28,916 nucleotides of DNA. It comes from Streptomyces fulvoviolaceus (GTDB lineage: Bacteria; Actinomycetota; Actinomycetes; Streptomycetales; Streptomycetaceae). The translations under genes and the position numbers were made by a program. The notes under the pieces were generated by a model, which was given only the letters and a program-made list of their open reading frames with translations, did no database searches and was not told the DNA's origin. Numbering within the stretch: the stretch's first letter is position 1; each line of letters opens with the position of its first letter. Shown piece after piece: positions 6,446 through 15,785 of this stretch. The stretch lies in the NCBI RefSeq assembly GCF_000718165.1, contig NZ_JOEY01000083.1, positions 1-28,916 of the forward strand, read 5' to 3'.

Positions 6446-7393
6446 ATGAACGGCTCGCGCATCGCCGCCGTCGGTCACTACCAGCCCGCCAAGGTACTCA
6501 CCAACGAGGACCTGGCGGAACTGGTCGACACCAGCGACGAGTGGATCAGGAGCCGGGTGGGCATCCGCACCCGCCACATCGCCGGCCCCGACGAGCCGGT
6601 CGACGAGCTCGCCTCGCACGCCGCCGCCAAGGCGCTCGCAGCCGCAGGCCTCGCCCCGGCCGACATCGACCTGGTCCTGGTCGCCACCTCGACCGCCGTC
6701 GACCGCTCCCCGAACATGGCCGCCCGGGTCGCCCACCGGCTCGGCATCCCGTCGCCCGCCGCGATGGACGTCAACGTGGTGTGCGCCGGCTTCACCCACG
6801 CCCTGGCGACCGCCGACCACACCGTCCGCGCGGGCGCGGCGACCCGGGCGCTGGTCATCGGGGCCGACAAGATGTCCGCGGTGACCGACTGGAGCGACCG
6901 TACGACCTGTGTGCTCGTCGGCGACGGGGCGGGGGCCGCCGTGGTCGAGGCGTCCCCGGCGGGGGAGGAGCCCGGGATCGGGCCCGTGCTGTGGGGATCG
7001 GTGCCCGAGATGGGACACGCGGTGCGCATCGAGGGTGAGTCGATGCGGTTCGCGCAGGAGGGGCAGAGCGTCTACCGCTGGGCGACCACGCAGCTGCCGC
7101 CCATCGCCCGCCGGGCCTGCGAGCGGGCGGGCCTCGCGCCGGAGGACCTCGCCGGCGTGGTGCTGCACCAGGCGAACCTGCGCATCATCGAGCCGCTCGC
7201 CGAGAAGATCGGCGCGGTCAACGCGGTCGTCGCGCGGGACGTCGTCGAATCGGGCAACACCTCGGCCGCCAGCATTCCGCTCGCCTTCTCCAAGCTGGTG
7301 GAACAGGGCGAGATCTCCACCGGAGACCCGGTCCTGCTCTTCGGCTTCGGCGGGAACCTGTCGTACGCCGGACAGGTCGTCCGTTGCCCCTGA
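6446..7393 (+). CDS. Beta-ketoacyl-ACP synthase III (FabH-like) paralogue
   Basis: This 315-residue protein has the full KAS III catalytic triad: C113 in NVVCAGF, H241 in LHQANLRI and N271 in ESGNTSAAS. Length and spacing match FabH (about 317 residues). Such enzymes condense an acyl-CoA starter with malonyl-ACP; some relatives act on other acyl-CoAs in secondary metabolism. It is not in a fatty-acid synthesis cluster: no ACP, FabD or FabF gene is nearby. It lies alone between the formate module and a GntR regulator, so it is more likely an accessory paralogue than the housekeeping enzyme. The ATG at 6446 is directly preceded by a stable hairpin that may limit translation. Cytoplasmic. Confidence 0.9.
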   Translation: MNGSRIAAVGHYQPAKVLTNEDLAELVDTSDEWIRSRVGIRTRHIAGPDEPVDELASHAAAKALAAAGLAPADIDLVLVATSTAVDRSPNMAARVAHRLGIPSPAAMDVNVVCAGFTHALATADHTVRAGAATRALVIGADKMSAVTDWSDRTTCVLVGDGAGAAVVEASPAGEEPGIGPVLWGSVPEMGHAVRIEGESMRFAQEGQSVYRWATTQLPPIARRACERAGLAPEDLAGVVLHQANLRIIEPLAEKIGAVNAVVARDVVESGNTSAASIPLAFSKLVEQGEISTGDPVLLFGFGGNLSYAGQVVRCP

Positions 7394-7430
7394 GCTGCCC
7401 CTGAGCTGCCTCTGAGCTGCTCCTGAGCCG
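7387..7430 (+). repeat. Four tandem 11-bp repeats spanning the ketoacyl synthase stop codon
   Basis: CTGAGC begins at 7390, 7401, 7412 and 7423, each in an 11-base unit close to CCCCTGAGCTG. The gene's TGA (7391-7393) lies in the first unit; three units (33 bases) later TGA recurs in the same frame (7424-7426). Copy-number change by slippage could alter the stop context and C-terminus. Confidence 0.8.
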
Positions 7431-7510
7431 CGCCTCTGCGTGGCCGTGAGGCCGCAGCATGACGGGTGTGTGACGAGGCCGACTCCCCGGTCCTCTGGCC
7501 ACTGTGCGCC

Positions 7511-7530
7511 GTAGACTGTAGACGAAAGAC
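7511..7530 (+). promoter_or_regulatory. Candidate promoter/operator of the GntR gene
   Basis: GTAGAC occurs twice in tandem (7511-7516, 7518-7523), followed by GAAAGAC. TAGACT (7512-7517) could serve as a -10 box. The 9-mer ACTGTAGAC (7515-7523) is identical to the motif between the formate operon and its transporter. It lies about 80-90 bases before the GntR start, suiting autoregulation. No convincing -35 box was found. Confidence 0.45.
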
Positions 7531-7603
7531 GATCGATACTGGCTCTCGCCAGTGCCACCGGCTTCCGGCTGCTGTGCACGGCCCGCCGAGGAGGGGGACC
7601 GCG

Positions 7604-8278
7604 ATGTTGTCGACAGGACTGCCGCAGGGATCAGTGCCCAAGCTGGAACGCCCCGGCCCGCTGCGCGACCGCGTCTACGAGGCGCTGCTCGAACTCATCA
7701 CCACCCGCGCCCTGCAGCCCGGCCAGCACCTCGTCGAGAGTGAGCTCGCCGGGCACCTCGGGGTCTCCCGGCAGCCGGTGCGCGAGGCGCTGCAGCGGCT
7801 CAACTCCGAGGGGTGGGTCGATCTGCGGCCCGCCCAGGGCGCGTTCGTGCACGAGCCGACCGAGGAGGAGGCCGATCAACTCCTCACCGTCCGCACCCTG
7901 TTGGAGGCCGAGGCCGCCCGGCTCGCCGCCGCGGGCGCGGACAAGGCCGGCGTCGAGGCCCTGGAGGCGATTCTGGCGGAGGGCATGAAGGCGGTCGCCG
8001 CCGACGACGTGGATGCCGCCGTCGCCCTCAACGCCCGCTTCCACGCGAAGATCATGGAACTCGCGGGCAACTCCGTCCTCGCGGAGCTCGCGGCCCAGGT
8101 CGACCGCCGGGTGCGCTGGTACTACACGCCGATCGCCCGGCAGCGCGGCTCGCAGTCCTGGATCGAGCACCGGGAGCTGATCGCCGCCATCGCGAACCGC
8201 GACGAGCAGCTCGCCACCCGGCTGATGCGCGAACACACCGAACACACACGGCGGTCGTACCACGCCCGGGCCAAGTGA
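7604..8278 (+). CDS. GntR-family transcriptional regulator, FadR/FCD subfamily
   Basis: This 224-residue protein has a winged helix-turn-helix at about 18-82 (PLRDRVYEALLELI, then ESELAGHLGVSRQPVREAL at 45-63), followed by an all-helical FCD domain. Metal or ligand-binding positions are visible as NARFH (N143, H147), H189 and H211; the first ligand position is Asn where many members have Asp. FCD regulators usually sense small carboxylates, sugar acids or related metabolites. The start is the ATG at 7604, after a strong GAGGAGG ribosome site (7588-7594); the frame is open further upstream but that stretch is intergenic in character. A sequence motif in its own promoter is repeated before the formate dehydrogenase operon and OFA transporter, so it may control those as well as itself. 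Confidence 0.9.
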   Translation: MLSTGLPQGSVPKLERPGPLRDRVYEALLELITTRALQPGQHLVESELAGHLGVSRQPVREALQRLNSEGWVDLRPAQGAFVHEPTEEEADQLLTVRTLLEAEAARLAAAGADKAGVEALEAILAEGMKAVAADDVDAAVALNARFHAKIMELAGNSVLAELAAQVDRRVRWYYTPIARQRGSQSWIEHRELIAAIANRDEQLATRLMREHTEHTRRSYHARAK

Positions 8279-8350
8279 CCGACGGGCCGGTGCGGTAGCG
8301 GCACGTGCGGTGTCGACGCGCGGTCCCTTCTTTGTCCTGTGAGTGGAGAA

Positions 8351-8410
8351 AGTTGGCGGCAATATCTGCACAGCTTCTTCCCAGGTTCGGCAGCCGCTGC
8401 TACGTTCCCC
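8351..8410 (+). promoter_or_regulatory. Candidate promoter and operator of the ROK regulator gene
   Basis: In the 177-base gap before the ROK gene, TTCCCA (8378-8383) and TACGTT (8401-8406) are spaced 17 bases apart and could be -35 and -10 boxes. Just upstream GCGGCAATATCTGC (8357-8370 approx.) is an imperfect palindrome, a plausible ROK-type operator. Nothing else was recognised in the gap. Confidence 0.4.
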
Positions 8411-8455
8411 TCGAAAGCCCGGCGACAGGTGGCCGATTGAGGCGGGGAGGGGCTC

Positions 8456-9646
8456 GTGAGACGTATGACGGCACGACCCGCGAACGCGCATCAGGCCAGG
8501 CTGCTCAAGCTGTTGCGTGACGGCGGCCCCAACTCCCGTGCCCAGCTGGGAGATCTGGTCGACCTGTCGCGGTCCAAGCTGGCCGTGGAGGTGGACCGCC
8601 TCCTCGAGACGGGCCTGATCGTGGCCGACGGACTCGCCGCCTCGCGCGGTGGCCGCCGCTCCCACAACATCCGGCTCGCCCCCGCCCTGCGTTTCCTCGG
8701 CGTGGACATCGGCGCGACCTCGGTCGACGTCGCCGTCACCAACGCCGAACTGGAGATCCTGGGGCATCTCAACCAGCCCATGGACGTACGCGAGGGCCCG
8801 GTCGCGGTCTTCGAGCAAGTCCTGTCCATGGCGGCGAAGTTGAAGGCGTCCGGGCTGGCGGAGGGTTTCGACGGCGCCGGCATCGGCGTCCCGGGACCGG
8901 TCCGCTTCCCCGAGGGCGTACCGGTGGCCCCGCCGATCATGCCGGGCTGGGACGGCTTCCCGGTACGGGAGGCGCTCAGCCAGGACCTCGGCTGCCCGGT
9001 CATGGTCGACAACGACGTGAACCTGATGGCGATGGGGGAGATGCACGCGGGCGTGGCACGCTCCGTGGGCGACTTCCTCTGCGTCAAGATCGGCACCGGC
9101 ATCGGGTGCGGCATCGTCGTCGGCGGTGACGTCCACCGCGGGGTGACGGGCAGCGCGGGCGACATCGGGCACATCCAGGCCGTGCCCGACGGACGTCCGT
9201 GCGCCTGCGGCAACCGGGGCTGCCTGGAAGCCCACTTCAGCGGGGCGGCCCTCGCCCGGGACGCCACGGAGGCGGCCGAGCAGGGGCGCTCGGTCGAACT
9301 CGCGACCCGGCTGGAGGCGAACGGCTCCCTGAGCGCCGTCGACGTCGCCGCCGCGGCCGCCGCGGGCGACGCCACCTCGCTCGACCTGATCCGCGAGGGC
9401 GGCAACCGCACCGGCCAGGTCATCGCCGGACTGGTCAGCTTCTTCAACCCGGGCCTGGTGGTGATCGGCGGCGGGGTGACCGGCCTCGGCCACACCCTGC
9501 TCGCCGCGCTCCGCACCCAGGTCTACCGCCAGTCGCTGCCCCTCGCGACCGGCAACCTGCCCATCGTTCTGGGGGAGTTGGGCCCCACCGCCGGAGTCAT
9601 CGGCGCGGCCCGGCTCATCAGCGACCACCTGTTCTCACCCGCGTAA
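8456..9646 (+). CDS. ROK-family transcriptional regulator
   Basis: This 396-residue protein has an N-terminal winged helix (about 12-65: RAQLGDLVDLSRSKLAVEVD) and a sugar-kinase-like ROK domain. The ROK domain shows DIGATS (84-89), the catalytic-type Asp in VDNDVN (184-189), and the zinc site H239, C249, C251, C256 in the signature CACGNRGCLE. HTH-bearing ROK proteins repress sugar uptake and use genes and bind the inducing sugar in the kinase-like domain. The kinase residues look intact, so sugar phosphorylation cannot be excluded. The GTG at 8456 follows GGCGGGGAGGGG; an ATG three codons later is an alternative. It lies 88 bases before the ABC transporter genes and is the likely repressor of the uptake operon. 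Confidence 0.92.
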   Translation: MRRMTARPANAHQARLLKLLRDGGPNSRAQLGDLVDLSRSKLAVEVDRLLETGLIVADGLAASRGGRRSHNIRLAPALRFLGVDIGATSVDVAVTNAELEILGHLNQPMDVREGPVAVFEQVLSMAAKLKASGLAEGFDGAGIGVPGPVRFPEGVPVAPPIMPGWDGFPVREALSQDLGCPVMVDNDVNLMAMGEMHAGVARSVGDFLCVKIGTGIGCGIVVGGDVHRGVTGSAGDIGHIQAVPDGRPCACGNRGCLEAHFSGAALARDATEAAEQGRSVELATRLEANGSLSAVDVAAAAAAGDATSLDLIREGGNRTGQVIAGLVSFFNPGLVVIGGGVTGLGHTLLAALRTQVYRQSLPLATGNLPIVLGELGPTAGVIGAARLISDHLFSPA

Positions 9647-9734
9647 GCCACTGGTCCGACACAGCTCACCCCGCACCACTCGCAGCTTCGCCCTGCCCTG
9701 AAACCGGCCCGCACGCCCGCCAAGGGGAATCCGC

Positions 9735-11258
9735 ATGGCACCAGACTCACCGCTGCTCAGCATGTCCGGCATCACCAAGTCGTTCCCCGGAGTCCGGGCC
9801 CTCGACGGCGTCGACCTCGACGTCCAGGCCGGCGAAGTGCACTGCCTGCTCGGCCAGAACGGCGCCGGCAAGTCCACCCTCATCAAGGTCCTGGCCGGCG
9901 CCCACCAACCCGACACCGGCACGATCCACTGGCGCGGCGAGCCGGTCACCCTGCGCTCGCCGATCGCCGCCATGCGCCTCGGCATCGCCACCATCTACCA
10001 GGAACTCGACCTGGTGGAGCACCTGTCGGTGGCCGAGAACGTCCACCTCGGCCATGAACCCACGGCCGTCGGCTTCGTCGTACGAGGAAAGGCCGCGCGG
10101 GCATCAACTGCCGCGCTGCTACGGCGACTCGGGCACCCGGAGATCGACCCGGCACACCTCGTCGGAGAGCTGTCGGCGGCCCAGCAGCAGATCGTCTCCA
10201 TGGCGCGGGCGCTCTCGCACGACGTACGGCTCATCGTCATGGACGAGCCGTCCGCCGCCCTCGACCCGGACGAGGTCGACAATCTCTTCCGGATCGTCGG
10301 CGACCTCACCGCCGAAGGCGTCGCCGTCGTCTACATCTCGCACCGCCTGGAGGAGATCCGGCGCATCGGCGACCGAGTGACCGTGCTGAAGGACGGCCGG
10401 GCCGTCGCGGGCGGGCTGCCCGCGAAGTCGACACCGACCCGTGAGGTCGTGGCGCTGATGACGGGCCGGAACGTCGAGTACGTCTTTCCCGAGCGGGCCG
10501 GTTCGGCATCGACGAACGGTGGCAAGCCGCTGCTGGAGGTCCAAGGGCTCACCCGGCAGGGCGAGTTCGAGCCCCTCGATCTGTCGCTGCACCCCGGCGA
10601 GATCGTCGGCCTCGCCGGACTCGTCGGCTCGGGACGCTCCGAGATCCTGGAGACGATCTACGGCGCCCGCAAACCCACCGCCGGTCAAGTCCTAGTCGAC
10701 GGCCGGGCCCTGAAACCGGGCAGTGTCCGCGCCGCCGTCCGCGCCGGACTCGGACTCGCACCCGAGGAGCGCAAGGCGCAGGCCCTGCTGATGCTGGAGT
10801 CGGTGACGCGCAACGTCTCCGTCTCCTCCATGTCCCGCTTCTCCCGCGGGGGTTGGATCGACCGGGGAGCCGAACGCGGGGCGGCGCGGGCGGCGACGCG
10901 CGAGCTGTCGCTGCGGCCCGACAACCCCTCCGTGCCGGTGCGCACCCTCTCCGGCGGCAACCAGCAGAAGGCCGTCCTGGCCCGCTGGCTGCTGCGCGGC
11001 TGCCGGGTGCTGCTGCTCGACGAGCCCACCCGGGGTGTCGACGTCGGCGCCCGCGCCGAACTGTACGCAGTCGTCCGGCGGTTGGCCGACGAAGGCCTCG
11101 CCGTGCTGCTGGTCTCCAGCGAGGTCCCCGAGGTGCTCGGCCTCGCCGACCGCGTCCTGGTGCTCCGCGAGGGCCGCGTCGTCCACACGGCGCCCGCCCA
11201 TGAGCTCGACGAACACCGTGTACTCGACCTCGTCATGGAAGGAAGCCCGGCGTCATGA
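9735..11258 (+). CDS. Sugar ABC transporter ATP-binding protein (RbsA/MglA type, two ATPase domains)
   Basis: This 507-residue protein has two fused ABC ATPase domains, as in RbsA and MglA. Domain 1 has Walker A GQNGAGKST (40-48), signature LSAAQ (146-150) and Walker B LIVMDEP (166-172). Domain 2 has the degenerate loop GLVGSGRSE (296-304) typical of this subfamily, signature LSGGNQQ (405-411) and Walker B VLLLDEP (425-431). It energises import by the adjacent permease at the inner face of the membrane. The start ATG 9735 follows AAGGGGA. The gene overlaps the permease by four bases (ATGA), so the two are translated in step. The substrate class (pentose, hexose or cyclitol) cannot be fixed from sequence. 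Confidence 0.95.
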   Translation: MAPDSPLLSMSGITKSFPGVRALDGVDLDVQAGEVHCLLGQNGAGKSTLIKVLAGAHQPDTGTIHWRGEPVTLRSPIAAMRLGIATIYQELDLVEHLSVAENVHLGHEPTAVGFVVRGKAARASTAALLRRLGHPEIDPAHLVGELSAAQQQIVSMARALSHDVRLIVMDEPSAALDPDEVDNLFRIVGDLTAEGVAVVYISHRLEEIRRIGDRVTVLKDGRAVAGGLPAKSTPTREVVALMTGRNVEYVFPERAGSASTNGGKPLLEVQGLTRQGEFEPLDLSLHPGEIVGLAGLVGSGRSEILETIYGARKPTAGQVLVDGRALKPGSVRAAVRAGLGLAPEERKAQALLMLESVTRNVSVSSMSRFSRGGWIDRGAERGAARAATRELSLRPDNPSVPVRTLSGGNQQKAVLARWLLRGCRVLLLDEPTRGVDVGARAELYAVVRRLADEGLAVLLVSSEVPEVLGLADRVLVLREGRVVHTAPAHELDEHRVLDLVMEGSPAS

Positions 11259-12274
11259 CGCAGCACGTGTCCCCGCCGCGAGACGGCACCGGCAAGACGG
11301 CGCCTGTGGCCCAACCACCCAGCTGGCGTGGCGTGTTGGCCCGCGCCGACGTCCGCACCCTCTCCCTCCTCGGCGTGCTCGCCGCACTGATCCTCATCGG
11401 CGGCATCACCAAGCCCGACGAGTTCCTCGACACCCGCAACCTCCAACTCGTCCTCACCCAGGCCTCGGTGATCGGCGTCGTCACCGTCGGCATGACCTTC
11501 GTCATCACCTCCGGCGGCATCGACCTGTCCGTCGGCGCGATCGTCGCCCTCGCCTCCGTGTGGGCGACGACCGTGGCCACCCAGGAGTACGGCTTCGCGG
11601 GCATCCTCTTCACCGCGGTGCTCGTCGGGGTCGGGTGCGGCCTGGTCAATGGGCTGCTCATCGCGTACGGCGCGATGGTCCCCTTCATCGCCACGCTCGC
11701 CATGCTGGCCTCGGCGCGCGGACTTGCCCTGCAGATCACGGACGGCAGGACACAGATCGTCACCATCAGCAGCGTCCTCGACCTCGGCGAGCGCGACGCG
11801 TACGTGCTCGGTGTCCCGCCACTCGTGATGGTGTTCGCGGTCGTGACGATCATCGGCTGGCTGGTGCTGAACCGCACCACCTTCGGACGCCGCACCGTCG
11901 CCGTCGGCGGCAACGCGGAGGCGGCCCGGCTCGCCGGCATCGACGTACGCCGCCAGCGGCTCTACCTCTACCTGCTGTCCGGACTGTGCTGCGGCATCGC
12001 CGCCTTCCTGCTGATCATCCTGTCCGGCTCCGGCCAGAACACCAACGGCAACCTCTACGAGCTCGACGCCATCGCGGCCGCGATCATCGGCGGCACGCTG
12101 CTCACCGGGGGGCGCGGCACCATCACCGGGTCCGTGCTCGGCGTCCTGATCTTCACCACGATCACCAACATCTTCGCCCTGAACAACCTGCAGAGCGACG
12201 TCCAGCAGATCGCCAAGGGCGCGATCATCGTCGCCGCCGTGCTGGTCCAGCGCCGTACCGCAAGCACGACCTGA
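11255..12274 (+). CDS. Sugar ABC transporter permease (RbsC family)
   Basis: This 339-residue membrane protein has eight to ten hydrophobic segments and the BPD_transp_2 hallmarks: MTFVITSGGIDLSVGAIVAL, RRTVAVGGNAEAARLAGIDV (cytoplasmic loop contacting the ATPase), and ELDAIAAAIIGGTLLTGGRG near the end. It forms the membrane channel of the importer, probably as a dimer. Its ATG overlaps the ATPase stop (ATGA), and an 18-base gap with a GGGAAAGGG ribosome site separates it from the binding-protein gene. An N-terminal cytoplasmic tail of about 30 residues is present. Confidence 0.95.
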   Translation: MTQHVSPPRDGTGKTAPVAQPPSWRGVLARADVRTLSLLGVLAALILIGGITKPDEFLDTRNLQLVLTQASVIGVVTVGMTFVITSGGIDLSVGAIVALASVWATTVATQEYGFAGILFTAVLVGVGCGLVNGLLIAYGAMVPFIATLAMLASARGLALQITDGRTQIVTISSVLDLGERDAYVLGVPPLVMVFAVVTIIGWLVLNRTTFGRRTVAVGGNAEAARLAGIDVRRQRLYLYLLSGLCCGIAAFLLIILSGSGQNTNGNLYELDAIAAAIIGGTLLTGGRGTITGSVLGVLIFTTITNIFALNNLQSDVQQIAKGAIIVAAVLVQRRTASTT

Positions 12275-12292
12275 GGGAAAGGGTTCACCGCC

Positions 12293-13354
12293 ATGCCAGA
12301 GCCGACCGCTTTCACGAACCGCTTCACGAGTCGCAGAGGGCTGCTCTTCGGGACCGCCGCCGTCTCGGCCGGTGCACTCCTCGCAGGTTGCACCAGCAAT
12401 GATTCCAGTGACGACGAGGCGGCCGCGAACGACCAGACGGCCGCCGAGGACAAGCCCGGCAAGCAGGTCACCATCGGCTTCGCCGGTCCGCAGGCCGACC
12501 ACGGCTGGCTCAACGCGATCAACGACAACGCCAAGAGCCGTGCCAAGAAGTACTCGGACGTCACCCTGGAGATCACCGAGGGCTCCAACGACACAGCCGC
12601 GCAGATCGGCCAGATAGAGACCCTGATCAACAAGAAGGTCGACGTCCTGGTCGTCCTGCCCGCCGACGGCAAGGCACTCACCCAGGTCGGACTGAAGGCG
12701 ATGCGCGCCGGCATCCCGGTCGTCAACCTCGACCGGATCTTCAACACCCCGCAGGCGTACCGGTGTTGGATCGGCGGCGACAACTACGGCATGGGCCTCA
12801 ACGCCGGCCATTACATCGGCGAGAAGCTCAAGGGGAAGTCGAACGCGCGCGTGATCGAACTCGCGGGACTCGACAACCTGGAGCTGACCAAGCAGCGCAC
12901 CCAGGGCTTCGACGACGCGCTGAAGAACTACCCGAACGTCAAGAAGGTCGCCCGCCAGGCCGCCGAGTTCACGGTCGAGTCCGGGCAGGCCAAGATGGCC
13001 CAACTCCTGCAGGCGCAGCCGAACTTCGACGCGCTGTGGAACCACGACGACGACCAGGGTGTGGGTGCGCTGCGCGCCATCGAGCAGGCCGGGCGCAACG
13101 ACTTCCTGATGGTCGGCGGGGCGGGTGCCCTGTCCGCCTTCCAGGCCATCAAGCAGGACAACGGCGTCCTCAAGGCGACCGTCCTCTACCCGCCGACCAT
13201 GGCCGCGTCCGCGATCGACCTCGCCCGCTCCCTCGGCCAGACCAAGGGCGTGAGCGGACTCGCCGAGTACGAGATTCCGGCGTCGATCACCCTCTACTCG
13301 GCCGTCGTCGACAAGGACAACGTCGACCAGTACATGTCCACCGGCTTCAAGTGA
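12293..13354 (+). CDS. Sugar-binding lipoprotein of the ABC importer (RbsB family), twin-arginine signal
   Basis: This 353-residue protein starts with a signal containing SRRGLLFG (residues 13-20) and the lipobox LLAGC with C33, so it is probably a Tat-exported lipoprotein on the outer face of the membrane. The mature part is a periplasmic-binding-protein type I fold: VTIGFAGPQADHGWLNAIND near its start, VDVLVVLPADGKALT, and IPVVNLDRIF. A short acidic, low-complexity linker (about 34-60) follows the lipid anchor. It should bind the sugar or cyclitol and deliver it to the permease. It is last of the transporter trio and is followed by a small hairpin. Confidence 0.93.
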   Translation: MPEPTAFTNRFTSRRGLLFGTAAVSAGALLAGCTSNDSSDDEAAANDQTAAEDKPGKQVTIGFAGPQADHGWLNAINDNAKSRAKKYSDVTLEITEGSNDTAAQIGQIETLINKKVDVLVVLPADGKALTQVGLKAMRAGIPVVNLDRIFNTPQAYRCWIGGDNYGMGLNAGHYIGEKLKGKSNARVIELAGLDNLELTKQRTQGFDDALKNYPNVKKVARQAAEFTVESGQAKMAQLLQAQPNFDALWNHDDDQGVGALRAIEQAGRNDFLMVGGAGALSAFQAIKQDNGVLKATVLYPPTMAASAIDLARSLGQTKGVSGLAEYEIPASITLYSAVVDKDNVDQYMSTGFK

Positions 13355-13371
13355 GCTGTCCCGCCCAAGGC

Positions 13372-13395
13372 GCCCGGTACGTCGACGGACCGGGC
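13372..13395 (+). terminator. Hairpin after the binding-protein gene
   Basis: GCCCGGT (13372-13378) and ACCGGGC (13389-13395) form a perfect 7-bp stem with a 10-base loop in the 83-base gap before the oxidoreductase gene. There is no T-run. It may be a partial terminator or an mRNA-stabilising hairpin that keeps the binding protein in excess, a common arrangement in ABC operons. Confidence 0.4.
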
Positions 13396-13437
13396 TGCAC
13401 CCCCCACCGCGCCACGACGACGAGGAGGACATCGCGC

Positions 13438-14670
13438 ATGGCACAGCCGCAGCAGTCAGAAGGGGCGGGGGCGACCCCGGACGGGGCCGCGTCCGGGAAG
13501 CCACCCCTCCGCGTCGGCATGGTCGGCTACTCCTTCATGGGCGCCGCCCACTCCCAGGGCTGGCGCACCGCGGGCCGCGTCTTCGACCTGCCCCGCCGTC
13601 CGGTCCTGTCCGTGATCTGCGGGCGGGACAGCACCGCCGTACACGCGGCGGCCGAGCGGCACGGCTGGGCGGCGGCAGAGACCGACTGGCGGGCGATGAT
13701 CGCGCGGGACGACGTCGACCTCGTCGACATCTGCACCCCCGGCGACAGCCACGCCGAGATCGCCCTCGCCGCACTGACCGCGGGCAAGCACGTGCTGTGC
13801 GAGAAGCCCCTGGCCAACACGGTCGAGGAGGCCTCGACGATGGCGGCGGCCGCCGAAGAGGCGTATTCGCGCGGTCAGTTGGCGATGGTCGGCTTCAACT
13901 ACCGTCGGGTGCCCGCCACCGCGCTCGCCCGAAGGATGGTCACCGAGGGCAGGCTCGGGAGGTTGCGCCACATCCGGGTGACGTACCTTCAGGACTGGCT
14001 GGTGGACCCGGAGTTCCCGCTCACCTGGCGGCTGCGCAAAGAGCAGGCCGGCTCGGGTTCGCTCGGCGACCTGGGCGCCCACATCGTCGACCTCGCCCAG
14101 TACCTCGCGGGGGAACGGCTGGCAGGCGTCTCGGCGCTCATCGAGACGTTCGTACGGCAGCGCCCGCTGCCCGGCGGCGGCCCCACCAGTGGCCTGAGCG
14201 CCGTGAAGGCGGCCGGCACCGGCCAGGTCACCGTGGACGACGCCGCCCTGTTCACCGGCCGCTTCACCTCCGGCGCCCTCGCCTCCTTCGAGGCCACCCG
14301 GTACGCGACCGGTCGCAAGAACGCCCTGCGCATCGAACTCAACGGTGAGCGCGGCTCGTTGGCCTTCGACCTGGAGCGCCTCAACGAGCTCGCGTACCAC
14401 GACGGCACGGAGCCCGGAGCGCACGCCGGCTTCCGCCGCATCCTCGTCACCGAACCCGACCACCCCTACCTGGAGGCCTGGTGGCCACCGGGCCACGGCC
14501 TCGGCTACGAGCACACCTTCGTCCACCAGGCCCGCGACCTCGTCCACGCGATCGCCGAGGGCCGGCAGCCGGAGCCCTCCTTCGCCGACGGGCTGCAGGT
14601 GCAGCGCGTGCTGGCGGCCGTGGAGGAGAGCGCCGAGAAGAACTCCGTCTACACACCCATAGCCGTCTGA
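13438..14670 (+). CDS. Gfo/Idh/MocA-family NAD(P)-dependent oxidoreductase
   Basis: This 410-residue protein has a Rossmann domain (VGMVGYSFMG, about 26-35), the family motif CEKPLA (121-126) with catalytic Lys123, and DLGAHIVDL (211-219) with Asp211 and His215. Such enzymes oxidise sugar or inositol hydroxyls, often at C2 or C3, to keto-sugars. Placement after a sugar importer and before a TIM-barrel isomerase suggests the imported compound is oxidised then isomerised or dehydrated, as IolG and IolE do. The ATG at 13438 follows GAGGAGGA; a Gly/Ala-rich tail of about 23 residues precedes the Rossmann fold. Cytoplasmic; it has no Tat signal, unlike secreted relatives. Confidence 0.92.
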   Translation: MAQPQQSEGAGATPDGAASGKPPLRVGMVGYSFMGAAHSQGWRTAGRVFDLPRRPVLSVICGRDSTAVHAAAERHGWAAAETDWRAMIARDDVDLVDICTPGDSHAEIALAALTAGKHVLCEKPLANTVEEASTMAAAAEEAYSRGQLAMVGFNYRRVPATALARRMVTEGRLGRLRHIRVTYLQDWLVDPEFPLTWRLRKEQAGSGSLGDLGAHIVDLAQYLAGERLAGVSALIETFVRQRPLPGGGPTSGLSAVKAAGTGQVTVDDAALFTGRFTSGALASFEATRYATGRKNALRIELNGERGSLAFDLERLNELAYHDGTEPGAHAGFRRILVTEPDHPYLEAWWPPGHGLGYEHTFVHQARDLVHAIAEGRQPEPSFADGLQVQRVLAAVEESAEKNSVYTPIAV

Positions 14671-14685
14671 GGAGGGTTCACACAA

Positions 14686-15690
<1,005 letters not shown>

Positions 15691-15718
15691 CTCAACCGCG
15701 TTGCCCTTTCTGTGAGTT

Positions 15719-15740
15719 CCGGGATGACGGCGCATCCCGG
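15719..15740 (+). terminator. Perfect 8-bp hairpin after the isomerase gene
   Basis: CCGGGATG (15719-15726) pairs perfectly with CATCCCGG (15733-15740) around a 6-base loop. It lies in the 95-base gap between the cytosolic catabolic genes and the secreted dehydrogenase. No T-run follows, so it may be a partial terminator, as is common in actinomycetes. Confidence 0.5.
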
Positions 15741-15785
15741 CGTACCGCACCCGCCCGTACAACCGGCCCCATTCTGGAGGCACCC

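Noticed and set aside
7608..7615. TGTCGACA palindrome at the start of the GntR gene
   Set aside because: Eight-base palindromes of this composition are expected by chance in GC-rich DNA; it could be a minor autoregulatory site but nothing supports it.
10685..13504. A 939-codon leftward open frame opposite the ABC transporter genes
   Set aside because: It is a GC-skew shadow of well-supported rightward genes, with no conserved motif.
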